A stretch of DNA of 64,000 bases from Candidatus Tisiphia endosymbiont of Melanophora roralis. GTDB taxonomy: Bacteria; Pseudomonadota; Alphaproteobacteria; Rickettsiales; Rickettsiaceae. Within the stretch, counting starts at the first letter, position 1; each line of letters opens with the position of its first letter. Below are positions 26,140 through 35,490 of this stretch, piece by piece. The notes beneath the pieces are model-generated. The model saw only the letters and a list, made by a program, of their open reading frames with translations, had not been told where the DNA came from and made no database searches. The DNA lies in contig NZ_OZ032161.1 in NCBI RefSeq assembly GCF_964026575.1, positions 1,116,001 through 1,180,000 of the forward strand. The letters are read 5' to 3'. The position numbers were made by a program, and so were the translations under genes.

Positions 26140-27237
26140 ATGAATAATAGAATAAACAATCCATCTACGATAGTAGTTGCAATGTCTGGTGGGGTTGATA
26201 GCTCAGTAGTGGCTGCTATGCTCCATGAACAAGGTCATAAAGTCATTGGTATAACTTTACAATTATATGATCACGGTATAGCTACCAAGAAAAAAAATGC
26301 CTGTTGTGCTGGGCAGGACATTTACGATGCAAGAATGGTAGCAGATAAGTTGAACATTCCGCATTATATCTTAGACTATGAGTCTAGATTTAAAGAATCA
26401 GTAATTGATGACTTTGCTGATAGTTATATTAAAGGCGAAACACCGCTACCATGCGTAAAATGCAATCAGTCAGTTAAATTTAAAGATCTGCTAAAAGTAG
26501 CAAAAGATTTAGGGGCTGACTGTCTTGCTACTGGTCATTACGTTCGAAAAATCGAAGGTATAGGTGGGGCAGAATTACATACTGGTATTGATGCTGGAAA
26601 AGACCAAAGTTATTTTTTGTTTGCAACTACTTTGGAACAATTAAATTATCTATCTTTTCCTTTGGGAGGATTGAGCAAAGAGCAAACAAGAGATTTTGCT
26701 AGCAAATTTAATCTAAGCGTTGCCGATAAACCTGATAGTCAAGATATTTGTTTTGTACCGGATGGCGACTATAGGAAGGTAATTAGTGGTATACGAAAAA
26801 ATGCTAATGAGCAAGGTAAAATAATTCATGTAGATGGCTTTGAACTTGGGACACATAATGGTATAATAAATTATACTGTAGGTCAACGTCGTGGTCTTGG
26901 CATAGCCTTTCAGACACCACTTTATGTAGTAAGAATTGATCCTACTACAAAGATTGTATATGTTGGTCCAGATTCGGCTTTAGACTCAACCGAATTTACT
27001 ATTAAGGATGTTAATTGGCTTGGTAAAAAAATGACCGAACAAGAAGAAATTGATGTAAAAGTTAAGATTCGTTCGACTCGACCTGCTACCTTTGCCAAGA
27101 TTAGTAAAATAAGTAATACAGAAATTAGAGTAAAGTTAATGTATGCAGAAAAATCTGTAACTCCTGGTCAAGCTTGTGTCATATATGATAATGATCGAGT
27201 TCTTGGTGGGGGGTGGATTACTAGAGAGATTGTATAG
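26140..27237 (+). CDS. mnmA: tRNA-uridine 2-sulfurtransferase MnmA
   Basis: A 365-residue PP-loop enzyme that adds sulfur at U34 of Lys, Glu and Gln tRNAs. The PP-loop AMSGGVDSSVVAA is at about 14-26. The catalytic cysteines lie in PLPCVKCNQSVKF (about 105) and DSQDICFVPDG (about 205). The C-terminal domains include YTVGQRRGLGIA and the TPGQACVIYD beta barrel. Normal length. ATG 26140 follows the compound element directly; the ribosome site is weak. It forms part of a translation-maintenance set in this region with hisS. Confidence 0.98.
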   Translation: MNNRINNPSTIVVAMSGGVDSSVVAAMLHEQGHKVIGITLQLYDHGIATKKKNACCAGQDIYDARMVADKLNIPHYILDYESRFKESVIDDFADSYIKGETPLPCVKCNQSVKFKDLLKVAKDLGADCLATGHYVRKIEGIGGAELHTGIDAGKDQSYFLFATTLEQLNYLSFPLGGLSKEQTRDFASKFNLSVADKPDSQDICFVPDGDYRKVISGIRKNANEQGKIIHVDGFELGTHNGIINYTVGQRRGLGIAFQTPLYVVRIDPTTKIVYVGPDSALDSTEFTIKDVNWLGKKMTEQEEIDVKVKIRSTRPATFAKISKISNTEIRVKLMYAEKSVTPGQACVIYDNDRVLGGGWITREIV

Positions 27238-27274
27238 ATCCAATTTCAAAAAAGTCTATTTTTATAAAATAACC

Positions 27275-27530
27275 TCAACTATTGATGTAATAAATTAATA
27301 GTAGGCTCAAGTAATCATCGCCATTAGGGGTGATGTCCACAACTGTCGAAAATTCAATAAACGTCATTGCGATGAGCGTTGTTAGCCCTAAACCGTCTAT
27401 TAGCGAGCGAACCTACGTGAGTGCGGCAATCTATGAAGCTTGTCATATGGATTGCTTCGTCGACCTACGGTCTCCTCGCTAATAGACGTTTGTTGAACTT
27501 TCGACAGTTGTGGGGTGACATCGTTTTTAC
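27275..27530. repeat. CACAACTGTCGAAA element inside a GATGTAAT repeat, in gap 27238-27617
   Basis: The element spans CACAACTGTCGAAA at 27338 to CTTTCGACAGTTGTG at 27512, with an inner CGTCATTGCGATG left end, a CGTCTATTAGCGAG unit in the middle and a GCTAATAGACG right end. The flanks (TAGGCTCAAGTAATCATCGC and GGGGTGACATCG) match the block near 6700-6760. An inverted relative is at 45459-45629. Confidence 0.8.
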
Positions 27531-27617
27531 TACTGATAGTCTAGTGATACGATAGTAGTATAGTATTAGATTAATACACCCTTCTAGGGTTTTCTATTAT
27601 TAAAATCGGAGGAATTA

Positions 27618-29018
27618 ATGAGCTTTTTAACAAAAAAAAGTTTTGAATCAATAAAAGAACTAGGTAAGACTAGTGGTCTTAATAAAACTTTAGGAGCATT
27701 TGACTTAGTACTACTAGGGCTTGGTGCTATAATAGGCACAGGTGTATTTGTCACTACTGGTATAGTTGCTGCCAAATATTCTGGGCCGGCTGTTACGTTA
27801 TCATATGCTATTGCAGGTGTAACCTGTATTTTCGTTGCTCTTGCTTATACAGAACTTGCTACAATGTTACCTACTTCTGGTAGTGTGTATACTTATGCTT
27901 ACGTAGCTTTTGGAGAAGTATTTGCTTGGTTAATTGGTAGTGTTATTATACTAGAACTTGGTTTTGCTGCTGGTACTGTTGCGGCCGGTTGGTCCGGATA
28001 TGCTCAGGCAATATTGTCAGCAGGCGGAATATATTTACCTAAGGCTTTAACTGCTGTACCTGCCAATGGTGGTATAATAAATTTACCAGCTTTTCTTATC
28101 GTAGTATTTATCTCTTTTATTTTATATTTAGGAACAAAAGATAGTAAAAAGCTAAATGCTCTATTGGTATTTGTAAAAATGGCAGCTATCTTTGCTTTTA
28201 TCATATATGCTGCACCACATTTTAATGCTACAAATTGGCAGAATTTTTTACCTTTCGGCTTTAGTAATATGCTAGTTGGAGCATCTATTCTATTTTTTGC
28301 TATGACAGGTTTTGGTACGATAGCTGCTACAGCTGAAGAATGTAAAAACCCCAACCGTGATTTAATGATTGGCATTATTGGGTCACTGGTAATTTCAACA
28401 ATAGTATATGTTATAATAGCTGGATTGGCTACTAGCATAGCCTCTTTTGATCAACTTAATAATGATCAACCACTTGCTTATGCACTAAGCCTAAATAACA
28501 GTAATGTTGGTTCGGCAATTGTTGCTACTGGTGCTGTTGCTGGTATGACTACAGTACTAATGATGAATATTTATGGTACGTCTCGTATCTTTTATGTAAT
28601 TGCCCGAGATGGGTTACTACCTAAAAGTTTTGCCAAACTACATACTAAATATGATAGTCCTTATATTACTATCTTACTATTTTCTGCCCTTGCTGCTATA
28701 TTAGGGGGATTTTGTCCAACGGAAATCCTTATACAGCTATCATCTATGGGAGCTTTAATAGATTACACGGCAGTTGCTATAATAGTTATGTTGTTTAGAA
28801 TAAAAATGCCGGATGCAACAAGACCGTTTAAATGTCCTGCTGCTTTTATCATTATCCCATTTGTTTTAGTAGCTTGTCTATACTTACTAGTTATACAAAT
28901 AGTTGATGGTGAGTTTAATTTAATGACTGCGGGGAAAGTACTAATATACTGGTTTGTGGCAATGTTTGTCCTATATATTTTTAGGTCATTTTTCATAAAA
29001 CACCCCAATTCTAGATAA
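27618..29018 (+). CDS. Amino acid permease, APC superfamily
   Basis: A 466-residue transporter with 12 hydrophobic helices importing a (probably cationic or neutral) amino acid from host cytosol. It has the APC-family opening FDLVLLGLGAIIGTGVFVTTG and the helix VILELGFAAGTVAAGWSGYA. GGAGG eight bases before ATG 27618 is a strong ribosome site. The last codons and stop lie in hairpin 1 of the following compound element, so the extreme C-terminus (HPNSR) is repeat-derived. Substrate is not decidable from sequence; Rickettsia depend on amino acid uptake. Confidence 0.93.
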   Translation: MSFLTKKSFESIKELGKTSGLNKTLGAFDLVLLGLGAIIGTGVFVTTGIVAAKYSGPAVTLSYAIAGVTCIFVALAYTELATMLPTSGSVYTYAYVAFGEVFAWLIGSVIILELGFAAGTVAAGWSGYAQAILSAGGIYLPKALTAVPANGGIINLPAFLIVVFISFILYLGTKDSKKLNALLVFVKMAAIFAFIIYAAPHFNATNWQNFLPFGFSNMLVGASILFFAMTGFGTIAATAEECKNPNRDLMIGIIGSLVISTIVYVIIAGLATSIASFDQLNNDQPLAYALSLNNSNVGSAIVATGAVAGMTTVLMMNIYGTSRIFYVIARDGLLPKSFAKLHTKYDSPYITILLFSALAAILGGFCPTEILIQLSSMGALIDYTAVAIIVMLFRIKMPDATRPFKCPAAFIIIPFVLVACLYLLVIQIVDGEFNLMTAGKVLIYWFVAMFVLYIFRSFFIKHPNSR

Positions 29019-29257
29019 GAATTAGTTAATTCTTATCTAGAATTGGCTTCAATATAAGGAAAAATGCATTCTTAAAACGGTTTTGCGAATGCATTTTAAA
29101 TCTTTCTAAAGCTAAAAACATGATTTTAAAAAATTAAAATCATGTTTTTAGCAAAATATTAATTTAACAATCAGATGCAGAGCCGTCTCAAATCTGATTG
29201 TTTCAATAATTTCACCGAATTTGGGATAAGAATTGACAAATTCTTATCCCGAATTCG
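29005..29257. repeat. Five-hairpin compound palindromic element, complete copy 2
   Basis: Same order as copy 1. Hairpin 1 is 29005-29046 (CCAATTCTAGATAAGAATTA, about 20-bp stem). Hairpin 2 is 29061-29097 (AAAATGCATTC, loop TTAAAACGG). Hairpin 3 is 29111-29152 (GCTAAAAACATGATTTTAA, 19-bp stem). Hairpin 4 is 29166-29202 (AACAATCAGAT, loop with CCGTCTCAA). Hairpin 5 is 29216-29257 (CGAATTTGGGATAAGAATT). Stem 3 shares almost no sequence with copy 1 yet keeps position and pairing. It begins inside the permease stop region and ends before the hisS ATG. Confidence 0.9.
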
Positions 29258-29282
29258 CGTTAAAACGAGAGGTCTAATTTGT

Positions 29283-30572
29283 ATGAGTGATAAATTACAA
29301 TCTTTACGTGGTATGAAAGACCTACTACCTGAGGATTACCTAATTCACGATTACATAATAAACACAGCCAAACATATAGGTGGGCTTTATGGTTATCAAG
29401 CCATAAGTACACCTATAATTGAATATACTAAAGTCTTTGATCGTACACTTGGAGAGACTTCTGATGTAATAAGTAAGGAAATATATAGTTTTCTTGATAA
29501 AAGTGGTAATCATATCTCTCTTAGACCGGAGTTTACGGCTGGCATTATCAGGGCTTTTATCTCTAATAACTTGCAACAAACATTACCTATTAAATTTTTT
29601 TCAAGCGGTCCAGTGTTTCGTTACGACCGACCACAAGCTGGAAGACAAAGGCAGTTCCATCAAATAAATTTTGAGTATATTGGGGGAGAAGGACCTAGCA
29701 CCGATGCTGAAACTATCAAGCTTGCATTAGATATTCTTCGGACTTTAGAGATAGATAAAGATACAACTTTAGAAATAAACTCACTGGGTTGTACTGCAAC
29801 TCGTGCTGTTTACCAACAACAGTTGGTAGAATATTTCAATGATTATAAGTCAGAATTATCAGAAGATAGCCAAAAGCGGCTTATCAAGAATCCAATGCGT
29901 ATATTAGATTCGAAAGATGAGAATGATAAAAAAATAGTTGCAAATAGTCCACTAATATCTCAATATTATAGCAGTGATGCTACAAAATATTTTGACGATT
30001 TACTAAAATACTTAGATTTACTCAATATAAAATATATCATTAATCCAAGACTAGTAAGGGGACTTGACTATTATTGTCATACAGCTTTTGAGTTTACTAC
30101 TAGCAACCTTGGTAGTCAGTCGACAGTTCTTGCTGGTGGTCGTTATGATGGCTTAAGCAAACTTATGGGAGGTCCTGAAGTAAAAGCCATTGGCTTTGCT
30201 GCTGGAATTGAACGCCTTAGCCTAATGAGAGAGTACCACATATCTAAACCTAGACCAGTATTTGTCTTTCCCATTAGCGACAATAATTTAGAATATTGCT
30301 TAATTTTAACAAATCAATTGCGTCAAAAAAATATTTCTGTTACCTTAGATAATAACGGCAAAATAGCTAAAAGAATAATACGAGCTAATCTACAAAAGGC
30401 TAAATATGCTATTTTTGTTGGCGATAATGAACAAATGAGTAATAATTTAAAATTAAAAGATCTTGATAAACAACAAGAATATCTATTGCAATTTGAACAA
30501 ATTATGGAATTATTAACTCACCTTACGCATAACCCCCATGGCAATTTAAAAGTCATAGGAAAAACAGCCTAG
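29283..30572 (+). CDS. hisS: Histidyl-tRNA synthetase
   Basis: A class II synthetase of 429 residues charging tRNA-His. Motif 1 is in the opening [16 protein letters not shown], motif 2 in [20 protein letters not shown], the HisA motif in LVRGLDYY, motif 3 in AAGIERL, with the anticodon-binding domain at about 335-415. The ATG at 29283 is the conserved start; 36 extra upstream residues would be repeat-encoded. The last residues (about [18 protein letters not shown]) come from the element starting at 30513, so the native C-terminus appears altered or replaced. Confidence 0.97.
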   Translation: MSDKLQSLRGMKDLLPEDYLIHDYIINTAKHIGGLYGYQAISTPIIEYTKVFDRTLGETSDVISKEIYSFLDKSGNHISLRPEFTAGIIRAFISNNLQQTLPIKFFSSGPVFRYDRPQAGRQRQFHQINFEYIGGEGPSTDAETIKLALDILRTLEIDKDTTLEINSLGCTATRAVYQQQLVEYFNDYKSELSEDSQKRLIKNPMRILDSKDENDKKIVANSPLISQYYSSDATKYFDDLLKYLDLLNIKYIINPRLVRGLDYYCHTAFEFTTSNLGSQSTVLAGGRYDGLSKLMGGPEVKAIGFAAGIERLSLMREYHISKPRPVFVFPISDNNLEYCLILTNQLRQKNISVTLDNNGKIAKRIIRANLQKAKYAIFVGDNEQMSNNLKLKDLDKQQEYLLQFEQIMELLTHLTHNPHGNLKVIGKTA

Positions 30573-30703
30573 CGTCTATTAGCGAGGAGATGCGTCGCAG
30601 CGACGAAGCAATCTAAGAATGTGGATTGCCACGACACTCACGTGGTCTCGCTAATAGACGTCTTGCAATTTTTAAATGCTATATGTAAGGTGAATTATTA
30701 GTT
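30513..30703. repeat. CTCACCTTACGCAT element entering hisS
   Basis: The inverted ends AACTCACCTTACG and ATGTAAGGTGAATT enclose GGCAATTTAAAAGTCATAGG, a CGTCTATTAGCGAG unit and GCTAATAGACGTC. It matches the elements at 5171 and 57330. It supplies the hisS stop (TAG at 30570). Confidence 0.85.
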
Positions 30704-30727
30704 AATGTAAACAAATTATAATTATAT

Positions 30728-32104
30728 ATGAGCAAATTTGTACGAGCAGATGGTAGGGTTATATATACTCAGACCAGTCTAACTAAACAACAAAAAGAAG
30801 CTATTGGATTACTCTCAATTGGCACGTTCTTAGAGTATTTTGACCTGATGCTTTATGTTCATATGGCTGTACTTCTTAATGAGCTTTTTTTTCCGAAAGC
30901 TGATACTCATACTACTTCTCTTCTTTCTGCCATCGCTTTTTGTTCTACATTTGTTGCTCGACCAATTGGAGCTTTGTTATTTGGATGGATAGGTGATAAT
31001 ATAGGACGTAAATCCACTGTTATCATCACAACTTCTATGATGGCTATTTCTTGCATTGTTATGGCTAATTTACCAACTTATGCTCAAATTGATGTCACTA
31101 CTGCTTGAATAGTTACTATATGTCGTATCGTTCAGGGCATGTCTTCCCTAGGAGAAACAATAGGAGCAGAACTCTATATTACTGAAATAACAAAACCTCC
31201 TGTGCAATATCCAGCTGTTTCATTAGTTACACTTTCTTGTAGTTTAGGTAGGATGGCGGCTTTAGCTATTGGCTGTTTGGTTACTGAAAATGGTTTTAAT
31301 TGGCGTATTGCCTTTTGGATTGGGGCTGGCATTGCCTTAGCTGGGTCTGTAGCTAGGACAACTCTTAGAGAGACCCCAGAATTTGTTGATGCTAAACGTT
31401 ATTTAAAAAGAATTTTAGATAAGGCTTCAGATAAGGTAAGCATAGATAAAAAACATGTGGAAAGTAATCCAATTTATAACGAAAAAGCTAACCCAAAAAC
31501 ATTATTGACTTTGTTTATGATGAATTGTACACGGCCATTTTGCTTTTACTTTACTTATATTTATTGTGGTAATATCCTTAAAAATTCTTTTGGTTATAGT
31601 GCTGAGCAAATTATTCATCAAAATTTTACCGTCTCTATAATACAATTATTAAGCATATGCTTGCTGGCATATTTAAGCTATATTATTTATCCCTTAAAAA
31701 TCCTTAAAGTAATAACATCTATGTTTCTTATTTTCATATTGTTTCTCCCATATTTATTGGATAATATTAGAACTCCTTTTGACTTATTTTTAATCCAATC
31801 ATTTACTATGTTCTTTGTTATTGCCCCTGTCTCAGCAATTACTTATAAGCATTTTCCTATCTTTAAACGCTTTACCTTAATTAGTCTCATATTTGCTTTA
31901 TCACGTGCCTTAATGTATGTTATTACTTCTTTTGGGGCTGTTTATTTGGTAGAATATTTAGGTAATTGGGGATTATTAATAATATTACTTCCAACAACTA
32001 TAGGGTTTATAGTGGGTCTATATCATTTTGAAAAATTGGAGAAAGAAGCTGGGAATTATCCACAAAAATCTGATATAGATTATGTTGGACGAACTGTGGT
32101 ATAG
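30728..32104 (+). pseudogene. ProP-like MFS transporter interrupted by one in-frame TGA
   Basis: One frame runs from ATG 30728 to 32104 (458 codons) and encodes a 12-helix major-facilitator transporter of the proline/betaine (ProP) group, abundant in Rickettsia. The A loop FGWIGDNIGRKSTVIITTSM is seen in the first part. A TGA at 31106-31108 (after IDVTTA) stops it; the downstream frame continues with IVTICRIVQGMSSLGETIGAELY, the normal family sequence. TGG to TGA is the simplest origin. The second part, restarting at ATG 31139, keeps the rest. The 3' end overlaps the convergent SpoT-like gene by 98 bases. Confidence 0.85.
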
Positions 32105-32711
32105 ATAAATTTTGATAACATAATGCTACCAAATCTTGTGTTATCGTTGGTATTTTTAAATGCATAGCAACTATTATAAATTCTTCCATAGTTTCCTTAA
32201 TGATTTTCTTCACTTTCTCCGGCGATTCAACTCCTAGAATCTGTAAGTTATGCATTCTGTCAAAAATTTTAATCAATACCACATCATATTTTTTTTGTCT
32301 ATATAACGATTCCATCATCCCCGCCGAGCTAATCTTGCCGTGAGGTTTGTTCCTGCTTAAATCTTCTACTTGATTAGCAACCTGCTCCCCAAAAATATAG
32401 GCAATCTTCTCTTCGGTAAGTTCAGTATCTTCGATAGTATCATGTAGTATGCTGGTAACAATAATGTCAGTGCGAAAAAGATAATCAGAGATCATATACG
32501 CCACCTCTATTGGGTGAGAGTAATAAGGCTCGCCTGACTGCCTCATTTGGCTGCCATGATATTTCTTGGCATAATAAATAGCCTTTTTAACTTCGTCAAT
32601 ATCTATTGACCGATTTACTTCCTCATTCATCTTACGTAATTTGTTCAGTAACCTAGTAGCATATTGACAAGGTGCATACTTTGAGTTGTCCCAATAATTA
32701 CTATCTTCCAT
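32007..32711 (-). CDS. SpoT-like HD hydrolase domain protein
   Basis: A 234-residue protein with only the (p)ppGpp hydrolase half of RelA/SpoT. Metal and catalytic motifs are YYSHPIEVA, LHDTIEDT (HDxxED) and KIFDRMHNL. The synthetase, TGS and ACT domains are absent. It would degrade (p)ppGpp without making it. The region after about residue 190 is not recognisable and lies over the 3' end of the convergent transporter pseudogene, so it could be readthrough of a truncated gene. Rickettsia genomes carry several such SpoT fragments. It starts at ATG 32711, divergent from the outer-membrane barrel gene. Confidence 0.88.
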   Translation of the reverse strand: MEDSNYWDNSKYAPCQYATRLLNKLRKMNEEVNRSIDIDEVKKAIYYAKKYHGSQMRQSGEPYYSHPIEVAYMISDYLFRTDIIVTSILHDTIEDTELTEEKIAYIFGEQVANQVEDLSRNKPHGKISSAGMMESLYRQKKYDVVLIKIFDRMHNLQILGVESPEKVKKIIKETMEEFIIVAMHLKIPTITQDLVALCYQNLSIPQFVQHNLYQIFVDNSQLLSPIFQNDIDPL

Positions 32712-32844
32712 AAAAAACCATAATATTTTAAATCACTATACAAGTTAAACTAAAAATTAGAATATTACTAGGAATTTATTGTATTTTTTTGAAAAAGATA
32801 AATATTTATACCAATTCCCAAAATTACTAATAAAAATTTTTATA

Positions 32845-32872
32845 TTGACCTGCCTATAGATAATTATATAAT
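32845..32872 (+). promoter_or_regulatory. Sigma-70 promoter of the outer-membrane barrel gene
   Basis: TTGACC (32845-32850), a 16-base spacer and a perfect TATAAT (32867-32872), 28 bases before ATG 32901. This is the best promoter in the window. It points away from the SpoT-like gene. Confidence 0.75.
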
Positions 32873-32900
32873 CCACGCTTTCAATAAGTATAAAATTATA

Positions 32901-33632
32901 ATGAATAAATTACCGAAAATATTATCTATAATATATATATATTCATTATTTTTTGCCAATGCTCAGGCAGAAGAGATTAATGCTGATCAGAGATTTTTTT
33001 ATATTGGGACGGAAACTGGAATAGTAGAGCCGGTGGTGAAAAAATTTCGCCATAATTCCGGCACTGGTTTTACCTTAAAAAGGTCTAAGATGTATAGCGG
33101 TAAGATTGGTTATAGCTTCTATCCGCAAATGGCAATTGAGCTTTCGGTAACACACCAACCAAAATACCGACTACATTATGTTTTACCACAAAAAGAACTA
33201 GCTCCCTCTCTAATTATACCACAAACTCCAGGGATCACTAAGGTAATTTCCAATATATATATGATTAATTTAGTATATGATCTCGATAAAGTGCAGGAAA
33301 TAACTCCTTTTGTTATATTAGGTGCTGGGGTGGCACGGGTAAAAGTTAGCTCTGCTTCTTCTCATTGGGATTTAATGAATGTAGAGTATTTTAGAATTAA
33401 AACAACTCGTAGTAATTGTTTTGCTTGGCAAGTAGGTCTTGGATTTTCTAAGGAGTTATCTAGCAATTTTAGCATTGATGCAGCAGTAAAATTACAAGCT
33501 GCTCATTCAATAAAGATTAACTATGCTACTTTGGATATGAAAACCCAGCAATTTATACCAGCCACTCCTATTAAAAAAACCATAGGGGTTGGAGAATTTG
33601 GTATAGGATTTACTTATAAGTTACCAATTTAA
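32901..33632 (+). CDS. Outer-membrane beta-barrel protein (Adr-like)
   Basis: A 243-residue secreted protein. A signal peptide (about 1-23, ILSIIYIYSLFFANAQA) is followed by alternating amphipathic strands: FFYIGTETGI, GKIGYSFYPQMAIELSVT, MINLVYDL, TPFVILGAGVARVKV, CFAWQVGLGFSKEL, FSIDAAVKL and a final strand ending FGIGFTYKLPI. This is a single eight-stranded barrel as in rickettsial Adr1/Adr2 adhesins and the OmpW/P44-type superfamily. Role (adhesion, complement or plasmin binding) is by analogy only. It starts at ATG 32901 and is driven by the promoter at 32845. Confidence 0.8.
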   Translation: MNKLPKILSIIYIYSLFFANAQAEEINADQRFFYIGTETGIVEPVVKKFRHNSGTGFTLKRSKMYSGKIGYSFYPQMAIELSVTHQPKYRLHYVLPQKELAPSLIIPQTPGITKVISNIYMINLVYDLDKVQEITPFVILGAGVARVKVSSASSHWDLMNVEYFRIKTTRSNCFAWQVGLGFSKELSSNFSIDAAVKLQAAHSIKINYATLDMKTQQFIPATPIKKTIGVGEFGIGFTYKLPI

Positions 33633-33697
33633 TGCAAGAAGACTATTAGTGTATTGAATTTTTTAGTGTATACTAGTAAAAATTTAAAGAATTGACA

Positions 33698-33728
33698 ACA
33701 AAATACGGTGTTATCCGTGTTTTGTTTT
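33698..33728 (+). terminator. Rho-independent terminator after the barrel gene
   Basis: ACAAAATACGG pairs with CCGTGTTTTGT (one T-G wobble) around the loop TGTTAT, followed by TTTT. A TTGACA just before it (33692-33697) could be a promoter -35, making this an attenuator in the leader of the next gene instead. Confidence 0.6.
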
Positions 33729-33744
33729 ACGTTATGGAGAATAT

Positions 33745-35334
33745 ATGACCACTAATTTAGAACTTACCTCAGCACCTCATAATACATACGATGAAGTGCC
33801 TTACGAAAGTTATCCGTACGCCTTAACCAATCCATATCACCTACGGACGCTTGCTGTTTTATTTGGGATGAAACCAACAGCAATTGAAACTGCACGAGTT
33901 CTAGAGCTAGGATGTGCTGCAGGCGGGAATTTAATACCTCATGCTGTTAATTATCCTAAAGCACATTTTGTTGGAGTTGATCTATCTAAAGTGCAAATAG
34001 ATGAGGCTAATAAACATAAAGAAGGATTAGCTCTTAAAAATATAGAATTCCGACATTGTTCTATTACAGATATTGATGAATCATTTGGTAAATTTGATTA
34101 CATAATTACTCATGGAGTAATCTCTTGGGTACCAAAATTTGTTCAGGATAAGATTTTTGAAGTAAGTAGTAAAAATTTATCAGAGAATGGAATCGCGTAT
34201 ATTAGTTATAATACACTACCTGGTTGGAATATGGTTCGTACCATAAGAGATATGATGCTTTATCACTCAAATACATTTAATAACATTCAAGATAAAATTG
34301 CTCAATCTAGATTGTTACTTGAATTTGTTAAGGATAGCTTAGAAACTTCCGACTCTCCTTATGCTCAAGTGTTAAAATCTGAAGCCAGTTTGCTTGCCAA
34401 ACAAAATGATCATTATTTGCGTCATGACCATCTAGAAGAAGATAATGTACAATATTATTTTCATGAATTTATGGATGAGGCTAAAAAAAATAATCCACAA
34501 TATCTGTCTGATTGTAGTATAGCTAGCATGTATTTAGGAAATATGCCGGCAAAAGTGGTGGAGAAATTACAAGCAATAAATGATATTGTTAGAACCGAAC
34601 AATATATGGATTTCATTACCAATCGTCGATTTAGATCAACCTTACTTTGCCATAATAGTGTTAAATTAAATAGATCTATCAATAATGAGGATATTAATAA
34701 ATTTAATATGACATTTAATATAGTACCAGAAAAGCCTCTTGTTGATATAGATCTTAATTCACTTGAAACAGAGAAGTTTTTTTATAATGGTAATAAGGAT
34801 AGTAGTTTATCAACATCTTCTCCTTATATGAAAGCAATACTCTATACTTTCTCTGAGAATATCAATAACCCAATGAGTTTTGATAAAATTGCCGTGAGTA
34901 GCAATAAAAAATTACATGGAACAAAATTGAATGAAATAAAGGCTGAGTTCTTAGCTAATGCCATGAAATTAGTATTGCAAGGATATATTAATATAACGTT
35001 ACAGGTAACTCGAAAAGAAGTAGATCTTAATACACCTAAAACATCAAAGCTTATTGCATATCAGGTAGCTCATACACCCAATATGTGGGTGACAAACCAA
35101 AGACATGAGGTGGTAGCTATTAACCTTTTTGAAAAATTTGCTCTGCAATATATGGACGGTAAGCATGATAATAAGCAAATAATTGAATCTGTCATGCAGC
35201 ATGTTAATTCTGGTGAGATGACATTAAGCCGTGACGGTAAAAAAATAGAGAATATTGATGAAGTCAGTAAAGAATTAGAAACATTCTTGCAACCTACACT
35301 AACTAGATTCGTGACTAATGCTCTGCTGATTTAA
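33745..35334 (+). CDS. SAM-dependent methyltransferase, OmpB lysine methyltransferase (PKMT) class
   Basis: A 529-residue paralogue of the protein at 6851, alignable along its length. SAM-binding motif I ARVLELGCAAGGNLIPHA (about 52-69), motif II FVGVDLSKVQ and [14 protein letters not shown] are followed by the regulatory/C-terminal region ([22 protein letters not shown] shared). In Rickettsia, such proteins transfer one to three methyl groups to OmpB lysines, which affects virulence. Which of the two, if either, is the mono- or trimethylase cannot be told from the sequence. GGAG seven bases upstream of ATG 33745 supports the start. The following repeat holds a hairpin. Confidence 0.86.
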   Translation: MTTNLELTSAPHNTYDEVPYESYPYALTNPYHLRTLAVLFGMKPTAIETARVLELGCAAGGNLIPHAVNYPKAHFVGVDLSKVQIDEANKHKEGLALKNIEFRHCSITDIDESFGKFDYIITHGVISWVPKFVQDKIFEVSSKNLSENGIAYISYNTLPGWNMVRTIRDMMLYHSNTFNNIQDKIAQSRLLLEFVKDSLETSDSPYAQVLKSEASLLAKQNDHYLRHDHLEEDNVQYYFHEFMDEAKKNNPQYLSDCSIASMYLGNMPAKVVEKLQAINDIVRTEQYMDFITNRRFRSTLLCHNSVKLNRSINNEDINKFNMTFNIVPEKPLVDIDLNSLETEKFFYNGNKDSSLSTSSPYMKAILYTFSENINNPMSFDKIAVSSNKKLHGTKLNEIKAEFLANAMKLVLQGYINITLQVTRKEVDLNTPKTSKLIAYQVAHTPNMWVTNQRHEVVAINLFEKFALQYMDGKHDNKQIIESVMQHVNSGEMTLSRDGKKIENIDEVSKELETFLQPTLTRFVTNALLI

Positions 35335-35379
35335 AGATAAGATATACTCTAGAACAGAAAATCAAGAATTGCGTCGTAC

Positions 35380-35490
35380 CCCAATTTGGGATAAGAATTA
35401 GTTAATTCTTATCCTGAATGGGCTTTAATATTAGTAAATACACCTTCTCTACACGTCTATTAGCGAGAAGACCGTAAGGTCACGAAGCAA
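35380..35490. repeat. AATTTGGGATAAG hairpin plus truncated CGTCTATTAGCGAG element
   Basis: Stem CCAATTTGGGATAAGAATTA (35381) with TTAATTCTTATCCTGAATGG. At 35454 a CGTCTATTAGCGAG motif begins and breaks off after AAGCAATTATAAG, leaving a half element against the 3' end of the UvrA-like gene. Confidence 0.7.

Noticed and set aside
29175-29282. Upstream extension of hisS
   Set aside because: The 36 added residues are encoded by hairpins 4 and 5 of the compound element. The conserved synthetase start is at 29283.
31106-31108. TGA as selenocysteine or recoded tryptophan
   Set aside because: No SECIS-like structure was seen, prfB uses UGA as a true stop signal, and the family has Trp-like or hydrophobic residues here.
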